From an uncultured Collinsella sp. (GTDB taxonomy: Bacteria > Actinomycetota > Coriobacteriia > Coriobacteriales > Coriobacteriaceae), in the NCBI GenBank assembly GCA_900541195.1, contig UQIY01000023.1, forward strand, positions 1 through 35,166: a stretch of DNA of 35,166 nt, given 5' to 3'. A program made the translations under genes and the position numbers. The notes beneath the pieces are model-generated. The model worked only from the letters and a program-made list of their open reading frames with translations. It searched no databases and was not told where the DNA came from. Each line of letters opens with the position of its first letter. Within the stretch, counting starts at the first letter, position 1. Positions 15,063 to 22,161 of the stretch are shown here, one piece after another.

Positions 15063-15099
15063 AAGGCCTCGACTCGTTTGGTGCGAGCCGAGGCCTTTT
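15063..15099. terminator. Bidirectional intrinsic terminator
   Basis: AAGGCCTCG-a-CTCG pairs with CGAG-c-CGAGGCCTT and is followed by TT. It separates the convergent racemase and ecfT genes. Confidence 0.85.
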
Positions 15100-15127
15100 G
15101 AATTTATCGGTTGCCGGTGGCGATGGG

Positions 15128-15874
15128 TTAGAACAGGAAGCCGAGGACAATGAGGGCAATGCTAACAATAAGCATGGCAATGTCCTGGCCCTTGATGGGG
15201 TAGCGCTTGTACGAGCTCGCGCGCGTGCGCAGGTAGAAGCCGCGCTGCTCGGCCGCCAAGGCCGTGGCATCGGTTTTACCCACGCTCGAGATCAGTAGCG
15301 GCACGCACAACGGCAGCATGAGCTGAAGCTTCTTGATGGGGTTCTTGGTGTCATACTCGATGCCGCGTGCGGTCTGCGCCTCCATGATGGCGTTCATCTC
15401 CTGGCCAAACACTGGCACAAAGCGCAGCGCCGTGGTAAAGGTGAAGGCATAACGATACGGAACGTGCAGCACCTCGACGCAGGCGTTGGCAAGGTCGTTG
15501 AGCTTGGTCACCATGAGCATCAGGATGAGCGGAAGCGCCACGCCCAGCAGGCGCAGGCAAGCCTTGGAGCCGGTGATGAGACCCGTGTCGGTAACGAAGC
15601 CCCACACGATGTTGCCATCGCGCATAAAAGCCAGCTGCAGCACCAGCATGATGAGCGCGAGTGGAATCAGCAGCTTGAGCAGCGCGAGCAGGCGGTCGAC
15701 GACGCCGGCGTAGGCTCCCAGCGCGAGCGTGAGCGCCAGAAAGCCCAGCAGTGCCACATAGGTGTCGGACAAGAAGATACCGATGATGATGGCGGCGGCG
15801 AGGCCCAGTTTGATGACGGGGTTCAGGCGGTGTAGCAGCGTGTCGCCCGGCATGTAGTCGATGACGTTAACCAC
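15128..15874 (-). CDS. ecfT: Energy-coupling factor transporter transmembrane protein EcfT
   Basis: EcfT is the membrane coupling subunit of an ECF vitamin/amino-acid importer, joining the ATPases to the S component. The ~248-residue protein begins VNVIDYMPGDTLLHRLNPVIKL, the usual EcfT start, has several membrane segments, and shows the two coupling-helix motifs as TARGIEYD and AEQRGFYLR (the A-R-G signatures). The start is taken as GTG at 15874, overlapping the ATPase stop by 8 bases with GAGGAG upstream; a longer frame to 15919 runs inside the ATPase gene. It is the last gene of the S-component - ecfA - ecfT operon. Confidence 0.92.
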   Translation of the reverse strand: MVNVIDYMPGDTLLHRLNPVIKLGLAAAIIIGIFLSDTYVALLGFLALTLALGAYAGVVDRLLALLKLLIPLALIMLVLQLAFMRDGNIVWGFVTDTGLITGSKACLRLLGVALPLILMLMVTKLNDLANACVEVLHVPYRYAFTFTTALRFVPVFGQEMNAIMEAQTARGIEYDTKNPIKKLQLMLPLCVPLLISSVGKTDATALAAEQRGFYLRTRASSYKRYPIKGQDIAMLIVSIALIVLGFLF

Positions 15875-17618
15875 GGCGGACCATCTCCTCGGTAATGCGA
15901 ACGATATCAGTGACCTCACTCACCTGCGTAAAGGCGGGCGAGACGGTGGATGCCAGACGGCGCGAGAGTTCGATGACCTGGGGCGGCTCAACGTAGGCAC
16001 GCTGCATGAGTTCGATGTTCGAGAACAGCTCGTGCGTGCGGCCGCGGTCGAGGATGCGACCGTTGGCCATCACCACGATGCGCTCGGCAAAGTCGGAAAC
16101 GACTTCCATGTCGTGACAGACCATGATGACGGCGCAACCGCGCTCTGCCATGGTGCGCACCGTTTCCATCACGGTCATGCACTCGCGGTAGTCCAGGCCG
16201 CTCGTGGGTTCGTCGAGCACCACGATCTTGGGCTCGATCACCACGACGGAGGCCAGCGCCACCATCTGGCGTTGGCCGCGCGACAGTGAGAACGGTGCCT
16301 CGTCGGCGGGCAGACCAAAGCGGTCGATGACCAGCTGGGCGCGACGCAGGGCTTCGGCGCGGTCGATGCCGGCAAGTTCTAGACCAAAGGCGACCTCGTC
16401 GAGTACGGTGTCTTTGCAGATTTGGCGGTCGGGGTTCTGGAAAAGCGTTGCCACTTCGCGTGCGATGCGGCTCGTGGGAACCGATGCCGTGTCCAAGCCC
16501 GTAACGCGTACGCTGCCCGATGCGGGCTTGAGCAAACCCGTGAGCAGTTTGGTGAGCGTGGTTTTGCCGGCTCCGTTTTGGCCGACAATGCCCACGAGCT
16601 CGCCGGGGTAGAGCGTCAAGTTGAGGTCGTGGACGGCGGCGCCTCCATGGGGGTAGGAAAACTCGACATGGTCAAAGGTGAGCACCGGCTCGGCGTCTTT
16701 CGCATGCGGGCGCAGCGACGGCGCGTGCGGGGAGCCTGCGGGCGCCTGGGTATCGCTTGTCGCACGGTCGGGGTCGACGATTTCCGTGATCAGGCGTTCT
16801 GCCTCGTCGACATCCAGACAGGGCGTGCCGCTTACCAAGCCATCGGCCTCGAGACTGTTGAAGATGCGCGTGACGCGCGGACAATCGACGCCGATGGTGC
16901 GAAGCTCGTCGGTGCGTGCGAAGACCTCGTGCGGCTCACCTTGCAGCGCGATCTGGCCGTGATCGAGCACCAACACACGGTTGCAGTACTCCGAAAGCAG
17001 AGCGACCTTTTGCTCAACGACGACGATGGTGATGCCGAGCGCGCGGTTTGCCTCGCGCAGCGTCTCGAAGACCAAGGTGGAACTGGCGGGGTCGAGTGCT
17101 GCGGTTGGCTCATCGAGCACTAAGACGCGCGGACGCATGGCGAGGATGGCGGCGATAGCTACCTTTTGCTTTTGACCGCCCGAGAGGGTGGCGATCTCGC
17201 AGTCGCGCAGGTCGCTAATGCCGACGGTCTTAAGCGTCTCGCTCACGTGCTGCTCGATCTGGTCGTGCGGAACGCCAAAGTTCTCGAGACCAAAGAGCAT
17301 CTCATCCTCAACGACCGAAGCGACCATCTGCGTGTCAATGTCTTGCAGCACGCTACCGACGATCTGCGATATGTCGGTGAGCGAGACCTCGCAGGTGTCG
17401 TGGCCGTCAACTAACACGGAGCCATAAAAGGCGCCGGTGTAGTGGTGAGGCACGGCGCCCGACAGACAGGCGGCAAGTGTGGACTTACCGGCGCCCGAGG
17501 GCCCGATGATGCCGATGAAATCTCCCTTGTTCACGCTGAGCGAAACGTGGCTGAGCGCCTGCTCGGTTTGCGTGCCATAGGAGAACGAGACATCGTCGAC
17601 GTTGATGATCGTTTCCAT
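15867..17618 (-). CDS. ecfA: ECF transporter ATPase with two fused ABC domains (EcfA-EcfA')
   Basis: The 583-residue protein carries both ATPase units of an ECF transporter in one chain. Domain 1 (~1-255) has Walker A GPSGAGKST, signature LSGGQKQK and Walker B VLVLDEPTAALD. Domain 2 (~310-560) has GQNGAGKTT, LSRGQRQM and IVVLDEPTSGLD. The substitution of SRGQ for SGGQ in the second signature is notable, since in ABC dimers one site is often less active. A linker (~260-305) with PAGSPHAPS joins them. It follows the S-component gene on the minus strand after a 212-base gap that holds two repeats, and overlaps ecfT. The SD is AAAGG. Confidence 0.95.
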   Translation of the reverse strand: METIINVDDVSFSYGTQTEQALSHVSLSVNKGDFIGIIGPSGAGKSTLAACLSGAVPHHYTGAFYGSVLVDGHDTCEVSLTDISQIVGSVLQDIDTQMVASVVEDEMLFGLENFGVPHDQIEQHVSETLKTVGISDLRDCEIATLSGGQKQKVAIAAILAMRPRVLVLDEPTAALDPASSTLVFETLREANRALGITIVVVEQKVALLSEYCNRVLVLDHGQIALQGEPHEVFARTDELRTIGVDCPRVTRIFNSLEADGLVSGTPCLDVDEAERLITEIVDPDRATSDTQAPAGSPHAPSLRPHAKDAEPVLTFDHVEFSYPHGGAAVHDLNLTLYPGELVGIVGQNGAGKTTLTKLLTGLLKPASGSVRVTGLDTASVPTSRIAREVATLFQNPDRQICKDTVLDEVAFGLELAGIDRAEALRRAQLVIDRFGLPADEAPFSLSRGQRQMVALASVVVIEPKIVVLDEPTSGLDYRECMTVMETVRTMAERGCAVIMVCHDMEVVSDFAERIVVMANGRILDRGRTHELFSNIELMQRAYVEPPQVIELSRRLASTVSPAFTQVSEVTDIVRITEEMVRRG

Positions 17619-17636
17619 GGATACCTTTCATAGTCA

Positions 17637-17680
17637 TTGGGGACGTTCTTACATGACAAGTCGTTTAGGAACGTCCCCAA
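17637..17680. repeat. Inverted repeat with TTGGGGACGTTC / GAACGTCCCCAA arms
   Basis: A perfect 12-bp stem encloses a 20-base loop, 19 bases upstream of the ecfA start. The GGGGACG core recalls the hairpin near 2915-2956. It may be a dispersed intergenic repeat; no transposase gene is near. Confidence 0.6.
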
Positions 17681-17723
17681 AAGCTCGTTGTTTGGGACAG
17701 TCTTTGGTGGTGAAGCACGGAAA

Positions 17724-17824
17724 CGGCTTTACGAGGTGCCCCAGGTTGGCGCGAAAGAGGAGCGAAGCGTACTTGGGTACGCGAGCGACGAATGAACGCC
17801 AAGATGGGGTGGCTCGTAAAGCCG
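17724..17824 (+). repeat. Structured palindromic repeat, copy 2 of 2
   Basis: The ends CGGCTTTACGAG and CTCGTAAAGCCG are perfectly complementary over 12 bp. Inside are CCCCA/TGGGG, TTGGCG/CGCCAA and the apical GCGTAC-ttgg-GTACGC. Unpaired segments match the copy at 2992-3089: GG opposite GA, and GAAAGAGGA opposite GACGAATGA. The stems differ from the other copy while these loops are kept. It begins 6 bases beyond the trpP stop, inside the trpP-ecfA gap, so its purine-rich strand is antisense to that operon. Confidence 0.72.
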
Positions 17825-17830
17825 AGCAGG

Positions 17831-18403
17831 TTAGTTGAGCTTAAGGGCCTTCTGGATGGGCAGGTAGAGGGCGCCGACCAGAATGGCGTTAAATACGGCG
17901 GTCATGGCGACGACGGGCAGCATGGCTGCGGCGAGCTCGCCCACAACGCCGAGCATGGCCATCTTGATGACCATGAAGATGACGCCCGAGACAAAGGTGG
18001 TCACGAATGTTGCGGCGATGGCGACGACGGGCTTAACCTGGCCGTCCTTGGCGGCAGCGTTGACAATGACGGCCATGAGCATAGCGGCGATGCCCTCGGC
18101 GGCAAAATCGACGAACGGCGAAGTGGTGGTGATCTGGATCACGGCAGCCGAGATGAGGCCAATAACGAGCGCCTGGCCGATGTTGGGGCGAACGACCAGG
18201 ATGGTGAGGCAGAAGGCCGAGATGATGAACTCGGGGCTGATCATGCCGCCCGAGATGCCTGAGATGGCCTTGCCGACGGTGAAGTTGAGGATGAAGCCGG
18301 CGGCGAGCAGGATGGCAAGCAGGACGAGGGCGCGGACATCGAGTTTGCCGCGGTCGGCGGTCTGGACGGTGCGGGGCTGGGTGGCGGCGGTGTTCTGAGA
18401 CAT
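17831..18403 (-). CDS. trpP: ECF transporter S component, probable tryptophan importer (TrpP-like)
   Basis: The 190-residue protein is a small membrane protein with about six hydrophobic helices. It resembles the TrpP-type S component: RALVLLAILLAAGFILNFTV, GGMISPEFIISAFCLTILVVRP, and ALVIGLISAAVIQITTTSPF, where the TTTSP-like turn is characteristic. It would bind substrate and work with EcfA and EcfT encoded downstream. The tryptophan assignment rests chiefly on its leader, which has three consecutive Trp codons followed by a terminator. The ATG at 18403 has AAAGGA 8 bases upstream and is preferred over 18433. The sequence match alone would only support an ECF S component. Confidence 0.82.
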   Translation of the reverse strand: MSQNTAATQPRTVQTADRGKLDVRALVLLAILLAAGFILNFTVGKAISGISGGMISPEFIISAFCLTILVVRPNIGQALVIGLISAAVIQITTTSPFVDFAAEGIAAMLMAVIVNAAAKDGQVKPVVAIAATFVTTFVSGVIFMVIKMAMLGVVGELAAAMLPVVAMTAVFNAILVGALYLPIQKALKLN

Positions 18404-18448
18404 GGTGAAAATCCTTTCGGAAGGGGAGTGCAAGAGAAAAGCGGAGGC

Positions 18449-18578
18449 GCGTGATGCGAATGCGATCGGGCTCGAGATAGAAAAAGGCCCCCGGTCGAAA
18501 CCGGAGGCCTTCCAATCACCTAGAGCGCAAAAACAGGCGTGAGGGACTCACTGTCGACCGATCGTATTCGCATCACGC
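18449..18578 (-). repeat. 21-nt inverted repeat bracketing the Trp attenuator terminator
   Basis: Arms at 18558-18578 (inside the leader peptide, just after the Trp codons) and 18449-18469 (after the terminator) are complementary at 20 of 21 positions. Read on the minus strand, a GCATCACG copy also lies just upstream of the leader-peptide SD (18639-18632), so the CGTGATGC after the Trp codons has two possible partners. This is consistent with competing RNA structures. Confidence 0.75.
18481..18511 (-). terminator. Attenuator terminator upstream of trpP
   Basis: On the minus strand AAGGCCTCCGG pairs with CCGGGGGCCTT (11 pairs including one G-U) around TTTCGA, then runs into TTTTT. It lies between the leader peptide stop (18548) and the trpP start (18403). 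CGGTCGA near the end of the leader frame is complementary to TCGACCG in the loop and 3' arm, a possible antiterminator pairing. Confidence 0.85.
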
Positions 18579-18616
18579 CACCACCAGTTGTTAAGAGACT
18601 TCATCGTGTTCTTCAT
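18548..18616 (-). CDS. Tryptophan leader peptide (attenuation)
   Basis: A 22-codon frame, ATG at 18616 to TGA at 18548, has a strong SD (AAAGGAG, 8-base spacing) and encodes a peptide with the run LNNWWWRDAN: three consecutive TGG codons. Tryptophan is rare, so three in a row in a short translated leader before a terminator is a classic sign of ribosome-mediated attenuation. When charged tRNA-Trp is low the ribosome should stall here, favouring an antiterminator and transcription of trpP-ecfA-ecfT. The peptide itself need have no other function. Confidence 0.88.
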   Translation of the reverse strand: MKNTMKSLNNWWWRDANTIGRQ

Positions 18617-18674
18617 GTCGGTGGCTCCTTTCGTGATGCCATGGCGCGGTCGCACCTAGTTGCTGTTGCGCTGC

Positions 18675-18683
18675 ACTATAGCA
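18675..18683 (-). promoter_or_regulatory. Extended -10 promoter of the trpP operon
   Basis: On the minus strand TGC-TATAGT forms an extended -10 element about 60 bases upstream of the leader peptide start. No good -35 is visible. Confidence 0.5.
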
Positions 18684-18701
18684 CAGCAAAGTGTGTGCGG
18701 G

Positions 18702-18740
18702 GAAATCTTTTTTGAAAAGATTTCAGGCGGGTTTCCCGCC
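18702..18740 (-). terminator. Secondary terminator hairpins after the C69 gene
   Basis: On the minus strand GGCGGG-aaa-CCCGCC is followed by TGAAATCTTTT, and a second inverted repeat GAAATCTTTT/AAAAGATTTC (18702-18724) follows. They lie between the C69 gene and the trpP promoter. Confidence 0.6.
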
Positions 18741-18754
18741 GGTCAAAAGAGTGG

Positions 18755-18798
18755 GCTGAGCGGGCGAGAGGCTGCCATTGCTGCCTTGCCCGCTCAGC
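18755..18798 (-). terminator. Terminator-like hairpin of the C69 dipeptidase gene
   Basis: GCTGAGCGGGC and GCCCGCTCAGC form an 11-bp stem, with GGCAGC/GCTGCC pairing possible inside, 7 bases after the stop codon. The U tract is poor (CTCTTTTG). Confidence 0.65.
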
Positions 18799-18805
18799 TA
18801 AGACG

Positions 18806-20737
18806 TTACTCCTTATTGCGACGGTAGAGGAAGTAACCGCCCGCGGAGATGACGGCAACGCCAGCGATGGCGAATGCGGCCACCATGCGGCCATCAAAAC
18901 GATCGCCAGTGGTGGGCAGGCCGCCCTTGGTGTTCGTCTTGTTAGTGGTTACCGTGGTCGTGGTGTCGGACTTGCCAGGCTTCTCAGGCTTGGCGGCCGG
19001 CTGCTCGGGCTTAGCGGGCTGCTCGGGAGTGCCAGGCTGCTCAGGAGTGCCGGGCTGATCCGGGGTGACCGGATCGGTGGCAAGAGCATCCTTGGCGTAG
19101 GTGATGGACACCTTGAGGCCGTTGGTCTCGGTGTTCAGGTCGCTTGGGGTAAAGGGCTGGTCGAAGTTTTCGGCCTTCTGATAGGCGCGCATCTCCTGGA
19201 GCAGTGCCTTGCACTTCTTGTAGGTGTTCTCGGTAGCAGCCTTGCCGGCCTTGTTGGCCAGGGCAGTGCGGCCCTCGGTGGTCGTCTCGGCCAGCATGGC
19301 GGCGTCAACTTCCTTGTTCTGCTCGATAAGCTCGTTCTGGAGCGCATCGAGGTAGGCACGGACGCTGACACCAAGGGTGTCAGGGTTCTCGAAGCAGAGC
19401 GAGCTGATGTCCATGAGGACGTAGTTGATTGAGTTCTCGGGCTCCTCGTTGTACACGACGTCAGTCTGGTTGCAGTGATCGAAGGAGACGGTCTGATCGC
19501 TGAAGTACGGGCTGACCTCAGTTATCAGAGCGGAGTACAACGGGATGGCGACGGAGTACGCGGCGCGGGAGAGCATTTCCCACTGGATGGTAGCGACTTC
19601 GGGGTCATACCCGCGACGAATCTGGAAGAGGTTGATCTCGGTGTTGCGCTCGCTGCCGATGCAATAAACACCATCAGTGTTCGCGTTGAGGCCAGGGACG
19701 TTCTCGCCGCGGTTGCCAAAGGCACGAATCAGCTCAAAGGTGCTCCAGCCAGACTTGCCAGGCCTGAAGAACAGGGGCTGGATTTCGCTGACCATGGCTC
19801 CCTTTTGGTCAGGTTTTCCATCCTTCTTTACTGTGATAATGTCGTAATCTGTGCCTTCGGTCAGCTGACTACCAAAATAATCGCGGCCTTGCACATAGCG
19901 GGACCACTGGTTTACGCCGGAATCGGCGAGGCTTTCGCCATACGTTTGGGCGACATCGAATTTGCCGTCAGCGGAGTATTTGGCGAAGCCCTTCTCCACG
20001 GGCATGGACTCGATGCCCTCGGAGTGTAGGCAGTTCTCGGGGTCATCAAGGTCGACATCGTAGTTGAGGCTCCCGATATTAGGGTTGAGCGACGCGACGT
20101 CGTCAGCGAGCTTCATGGCGATCCACTGATGGGCGGAAAGTGTGGCGAACAGCCAGGTCTCGTTGTTGTCGGCGATGATGATCTGGTCGTTGGTGCAGAC
20201 GCCTTGATCATCGATCAGTCTGCCGAGAAGCTCGACGCCCTCGCGGGCCGTGGCGCTCTCGCCCAGGATGATGCTGCCGTAACTGTACTCGCCCAGACCC
20301 ACTTTCTCATCGATGTGGTCTGCTGCATCGGCCTCCTCGTTATAGGAAGTGCTTAGCGTGGCAGAGCAGGAGACGCCCTTCTCGTTGATTCCGGCCTCGG
20401 AATAGGCGTCGGTGCGACCCATCCAGTTGGAGGGGTGGTCGCGTACATAGCTGTAACGATAGGTAGGCTTGTTCGAAGTGTATTCAAAAGCAGATTCAAT
20501 CGAGCTGTACTTAAAGCCAGGTTCGTGGGCAGGTTCGATGCCGTAGTGCTTAAGATAGCGCTTGCCAAAGTCCTCGGCGCGGCCGTAGTACGTATTGCCG
20601 TCGGCCGTATAGTTTTTGCCCATGTACATCTGCGTGCAGGCGAGCGCAGATGTCGGCATGGACATGATGGTTGCAGCTCCAAAGGCGAGGCCTATGCCTA
20701 GCTTCTTGAGCGCGTTGACGGGGTGAGTCTTCCTCAT
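18806..20737 (-). CDS. C69 family dipeptidase, LPXTG-anchored to the cell wall
   Basis: This 643-residue protein is a surface peptidase of the C69 (PepD-like, N-terminal nucleophile) family. A signal peptide (1-33, ending SALA) is followed at once by Cys34, the expected catalytic nucleophile after cleavage. The catalytic domain (~34-460) has MYMGKNYTADGNTYYGRAEDFG and later family segments such as IIIADNNETWLFATLS and YCIGSERNTEINLFQIRRG. A helical region (~460-560) is followed by a Pro/Glu/Lys repeat linker (TPDQPGTPEQPGTPEQP). The C-terminus has the sortase signal LPTTG (from residue 607), a hydrophobic helix and the basic tail YRRNKE. SD GGGAGG precedes the ATG. Confidence 0.93.
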   Translation of the reverse strand: MRKTHPVNALKKLGIGLAFGAATIMSMPTSALACTQMYMGKNYTADGNTYYGRAEDFGKRYLKHYGIEPAHEPGFKYSSIESAFEYTSNKPTYRYSYVRDHPSNWMGRTDAYSEAGINEKGVSCSATLSTSYNEEADAADHIDEKVGLGEYSYGSIILGESATAREGVELLGRLIDDQGVCTNDQIIIADNNETWLFATLSAHQWIAMKLADDVASLNPNIGSLNYDVDLDDPENCLHSEGIESMPVEKGFAKYSADGKFDVAQTYGESLADSGVNQWSRYVQGRDYFGSQLTEGTDYDIITVKKDGKPDQKGAMVSEIQPLFFRPGKSGWSTFELIRAFGNRGENVPGLNANTDGVYCIGSERNTEINLFQIRRGYDPEVATIQWEMLSRAAYSVAIPLYSALITEVSPYFSDQTVSFDHCNQTDVVYNEEPENSINYVLMDISSLCFENPDTLGVSVRAYLDALQNELIEQNKEVDAAMLAETTTEGRTALANKAGKAATENTYKKCKALLQEMRAYQKAENFDQPFTPSDLNTETNGLKVSITYAKDALATDPVTPDQPGTPEQPGTPEQPAKPEQPAAKPEKPGKSDTTTTVTTNKTNTKGGLPTTGDRFDGRMVAAFAIAGVAVISAGGYFLYRRNKE

Positions 20738-20756
20738 TTTCCCTCCCAGCGTGCGA

Positions 20757-20780
20757 AAGCCCTCTGTCGCCAGAGGGCTT
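20757..20780 (-). other. Hairpin in the leader of the C69 dipeptidase gene
   Basis: AAGCCCTCTG and CAGAGGGCTT form a perfect 10-bp stem around a 4-base loop, ending 20 bases upstream of the start codon and just before the SD. There is no U run, so it is more likely an mRNA-stability or translation-control structure than a terminator. From 20781 to 20972 I see no gene. Confidence 0.55.
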
Positions 20781-20972
20781 CAGCCAATAAAGACACCCCA
20801 TTAGCGTAACGAACTGGAAACAATATTCATCTATGAAAGACACTTACTCGATAAGCGTGATGAAATATGCGACGAGCGGTTAATTGTACTCAGTTTGTAG
20901 CTTTACTTTAATAAAGACGCCCTGTAATTACTGTAGCCGAATAAAGTAGCTGGGAATGCCTGAAATGAAAAT

Positions 20973-21007
20973 CCCCTGCTGTTTGGCAAATGCATAAACA
21001 GCAGGGG
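20973..21007 (-). terminator. Intrinsic terminator after the lipid kinase / mini-protein pair
   Basis: CCCCTGCTGTTT and AAACAGCAGGGG form a 12-bp stem with an 11-base loop. On the minus strand it is followed by ATTTTCATTT. It lies 36 bases after the mini-protein stop. Confidence 0.85.
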
Positions 21008-21043
21008 AGACGATAATTGGATGAATATCATAACAATGTGGAA

Positions 21044-21136
21044 TTACTTCTTCCGGCGGTGAATCACGTTGATCGCATAGCCGACGAGCATGGCCAAAAC
21101 GATGATGATAAAGCCGAGCAGGGGATTGTCGTTCAT
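21044..21136 (-). CDS. 30-residue membrane mini-protein downstream of the lipid kinase
   Basis: A 31-codon frame (ATG 21136 to TAA 21044) has an excellent SD (GGAGGA, 4 bases upstream) and begins 9 bases after the lipid kinase stop. The peptide has a short polar start (MNDNPLLG), one hydrophobic helix (FIIIVLAMLVGYAINVI) and a basic end (HRRKK), typical of a small single-pass membrane protein with its C-terminus in the cytosol. A strong terminator follows, so the two genes form a closed operon. Function unknown. Being so short, it would be missed by default gene callers. Confidence 0.75.
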   Translation of the reverse strand: MNDNPLLGFIIIVLAMLVGYAINVIHRRKK

Positions 21137-21145
21137 AGGGTCCTC

Positions 21146-22063
21146 CTATTTTCCGAGCGGGGAGAATTCGTCGACGATGAGGTCGAGGCATTGTGGAAGC
21201 GCGCGGGCTCCAAAGACGCCCGAATTGCTGGAGATAATCTCGCCATCGAACTGCATGCCCAGCGACGGGGTGCAGGTGATCTTGGCTTCCTTGGTCTGGA
21301 TGATCTTGAACTGCGGGCGCCCGAGTACCTTGCCGGCGGGGTCGAGTGCGGCGGTGATCACGGTAGGCAGCAGCTGCACGGTGCGCACGGGTTCGATGAC
21401 CGCAATGTCGACCATGCCATCGTTCATACGGCAGTCGGGGAACAGGTTGATGCCGTTTTGGATGACCGAGGTGTTGCCGGCCATGCAGCAGATGCCGTCG
21501 AGCTCCTCGACAATGCCGTCATGCTCAATCGTAAAGTGCGCCACCGTGGGATTGGGCGTGGCGAGCGCGGAGAGGAAGTAGGCGATCTCGCCGATGTCGT
21601 TTTTGGTGGGGGCGGCCTTCATCATGATCTCGGCGTCGAAGCCCGAGCCGGCGATGATGATAAAGCCGTGGCGCTTCTCGTTGCCGTTCTCGTCGAGCCA
21701 AAAGAGCTCACCCATGTCGACTTTGACCGTGCGACCGGCACGGCAGGCTTTGGCGAGCGCCGCTGCCTCGGGGGCATTGCCGATGTTGTTGAAGAACAGG
21801 CAGGCTGTGCCGGAGGGGAAGACGAGCGTGGGGACACCGCACCCGCGCATCTGGTCGAGCACGTTGGAGACGGTGCCGTCGCCGCCCGAAACGACCACGC
21901 GGTCAAACTCGCGCACGTCTGCCACGGCATCCTCGGGCTCCATGCCATCGCCGATAAAACGCATCACGACCTCGTCGCCGCCCTGCGCGAGGGCGTGCGT
22001 GAATGCGTAGATTTCATCTGAGCTGGGGCCCGATGCCGGGTTGTGGATGATAAGGCAGCGCAT
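21146..22063 (-). CDS. Diacylglycerol/lipid kinase family protein (DagK/YegS type)
   Basis: The 305-residue protein phosphorylates a lipid such as diacylglycerol or undecaprenol with ATP at the inner membrane face. It has the kinase catalytic pattern: LIIHNPASG at the N-terminus, VVVSGGDGTVSNVLDQM (GGDGT nucleotide motif), a PSGTAC loop where GTxNDxA is usual, and the C-terminal MQFDGE segment. GTACLFFNNIG in place of GTANDFA is a departure from the canonical DagK motif, so the substrate is uncertain. It is followed closely by the 30-residue membrane mini-protein. The ATG at 22063 has only a weak SD. Confidence 0.85.
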   Translation of the reverse strand: MRCLIIHNPASGPSSDEIYAFTHALAQGGDEVVMRFIGDGMEPEDAVADVREFDRVVVSGGDGTVSNVLDQMRGCGVPTLVFPSGTACLFFNNIGNAPEAAALAKACRAGRTVKVDMGELFWLDENGNEKRHGFIIIAGSGFDAEIMMKAAPTKNDIGEIAYFLSALATPNPTVAHFTIEHDGIVEELDGICCMAGNTSVIQNGINLFPDCRMNDGMVDIAVIEPVRTVQLLPTVITAALDPAGKVLGRPQFKIIQTKEAKITCTPSLGMQFDGEIISSNSGVFGARALPQCLDLIVDEFSPLGK

Positions 22064-22161
22064 ACTTACGTTCCCGTTCTGTGACTAACCGAGTATAGTT
22101 GTAAGGCAATGCCGATATCCTACCCGTGTTTTTCGGGCCTAACCTTATTCGATGGGTTGAT

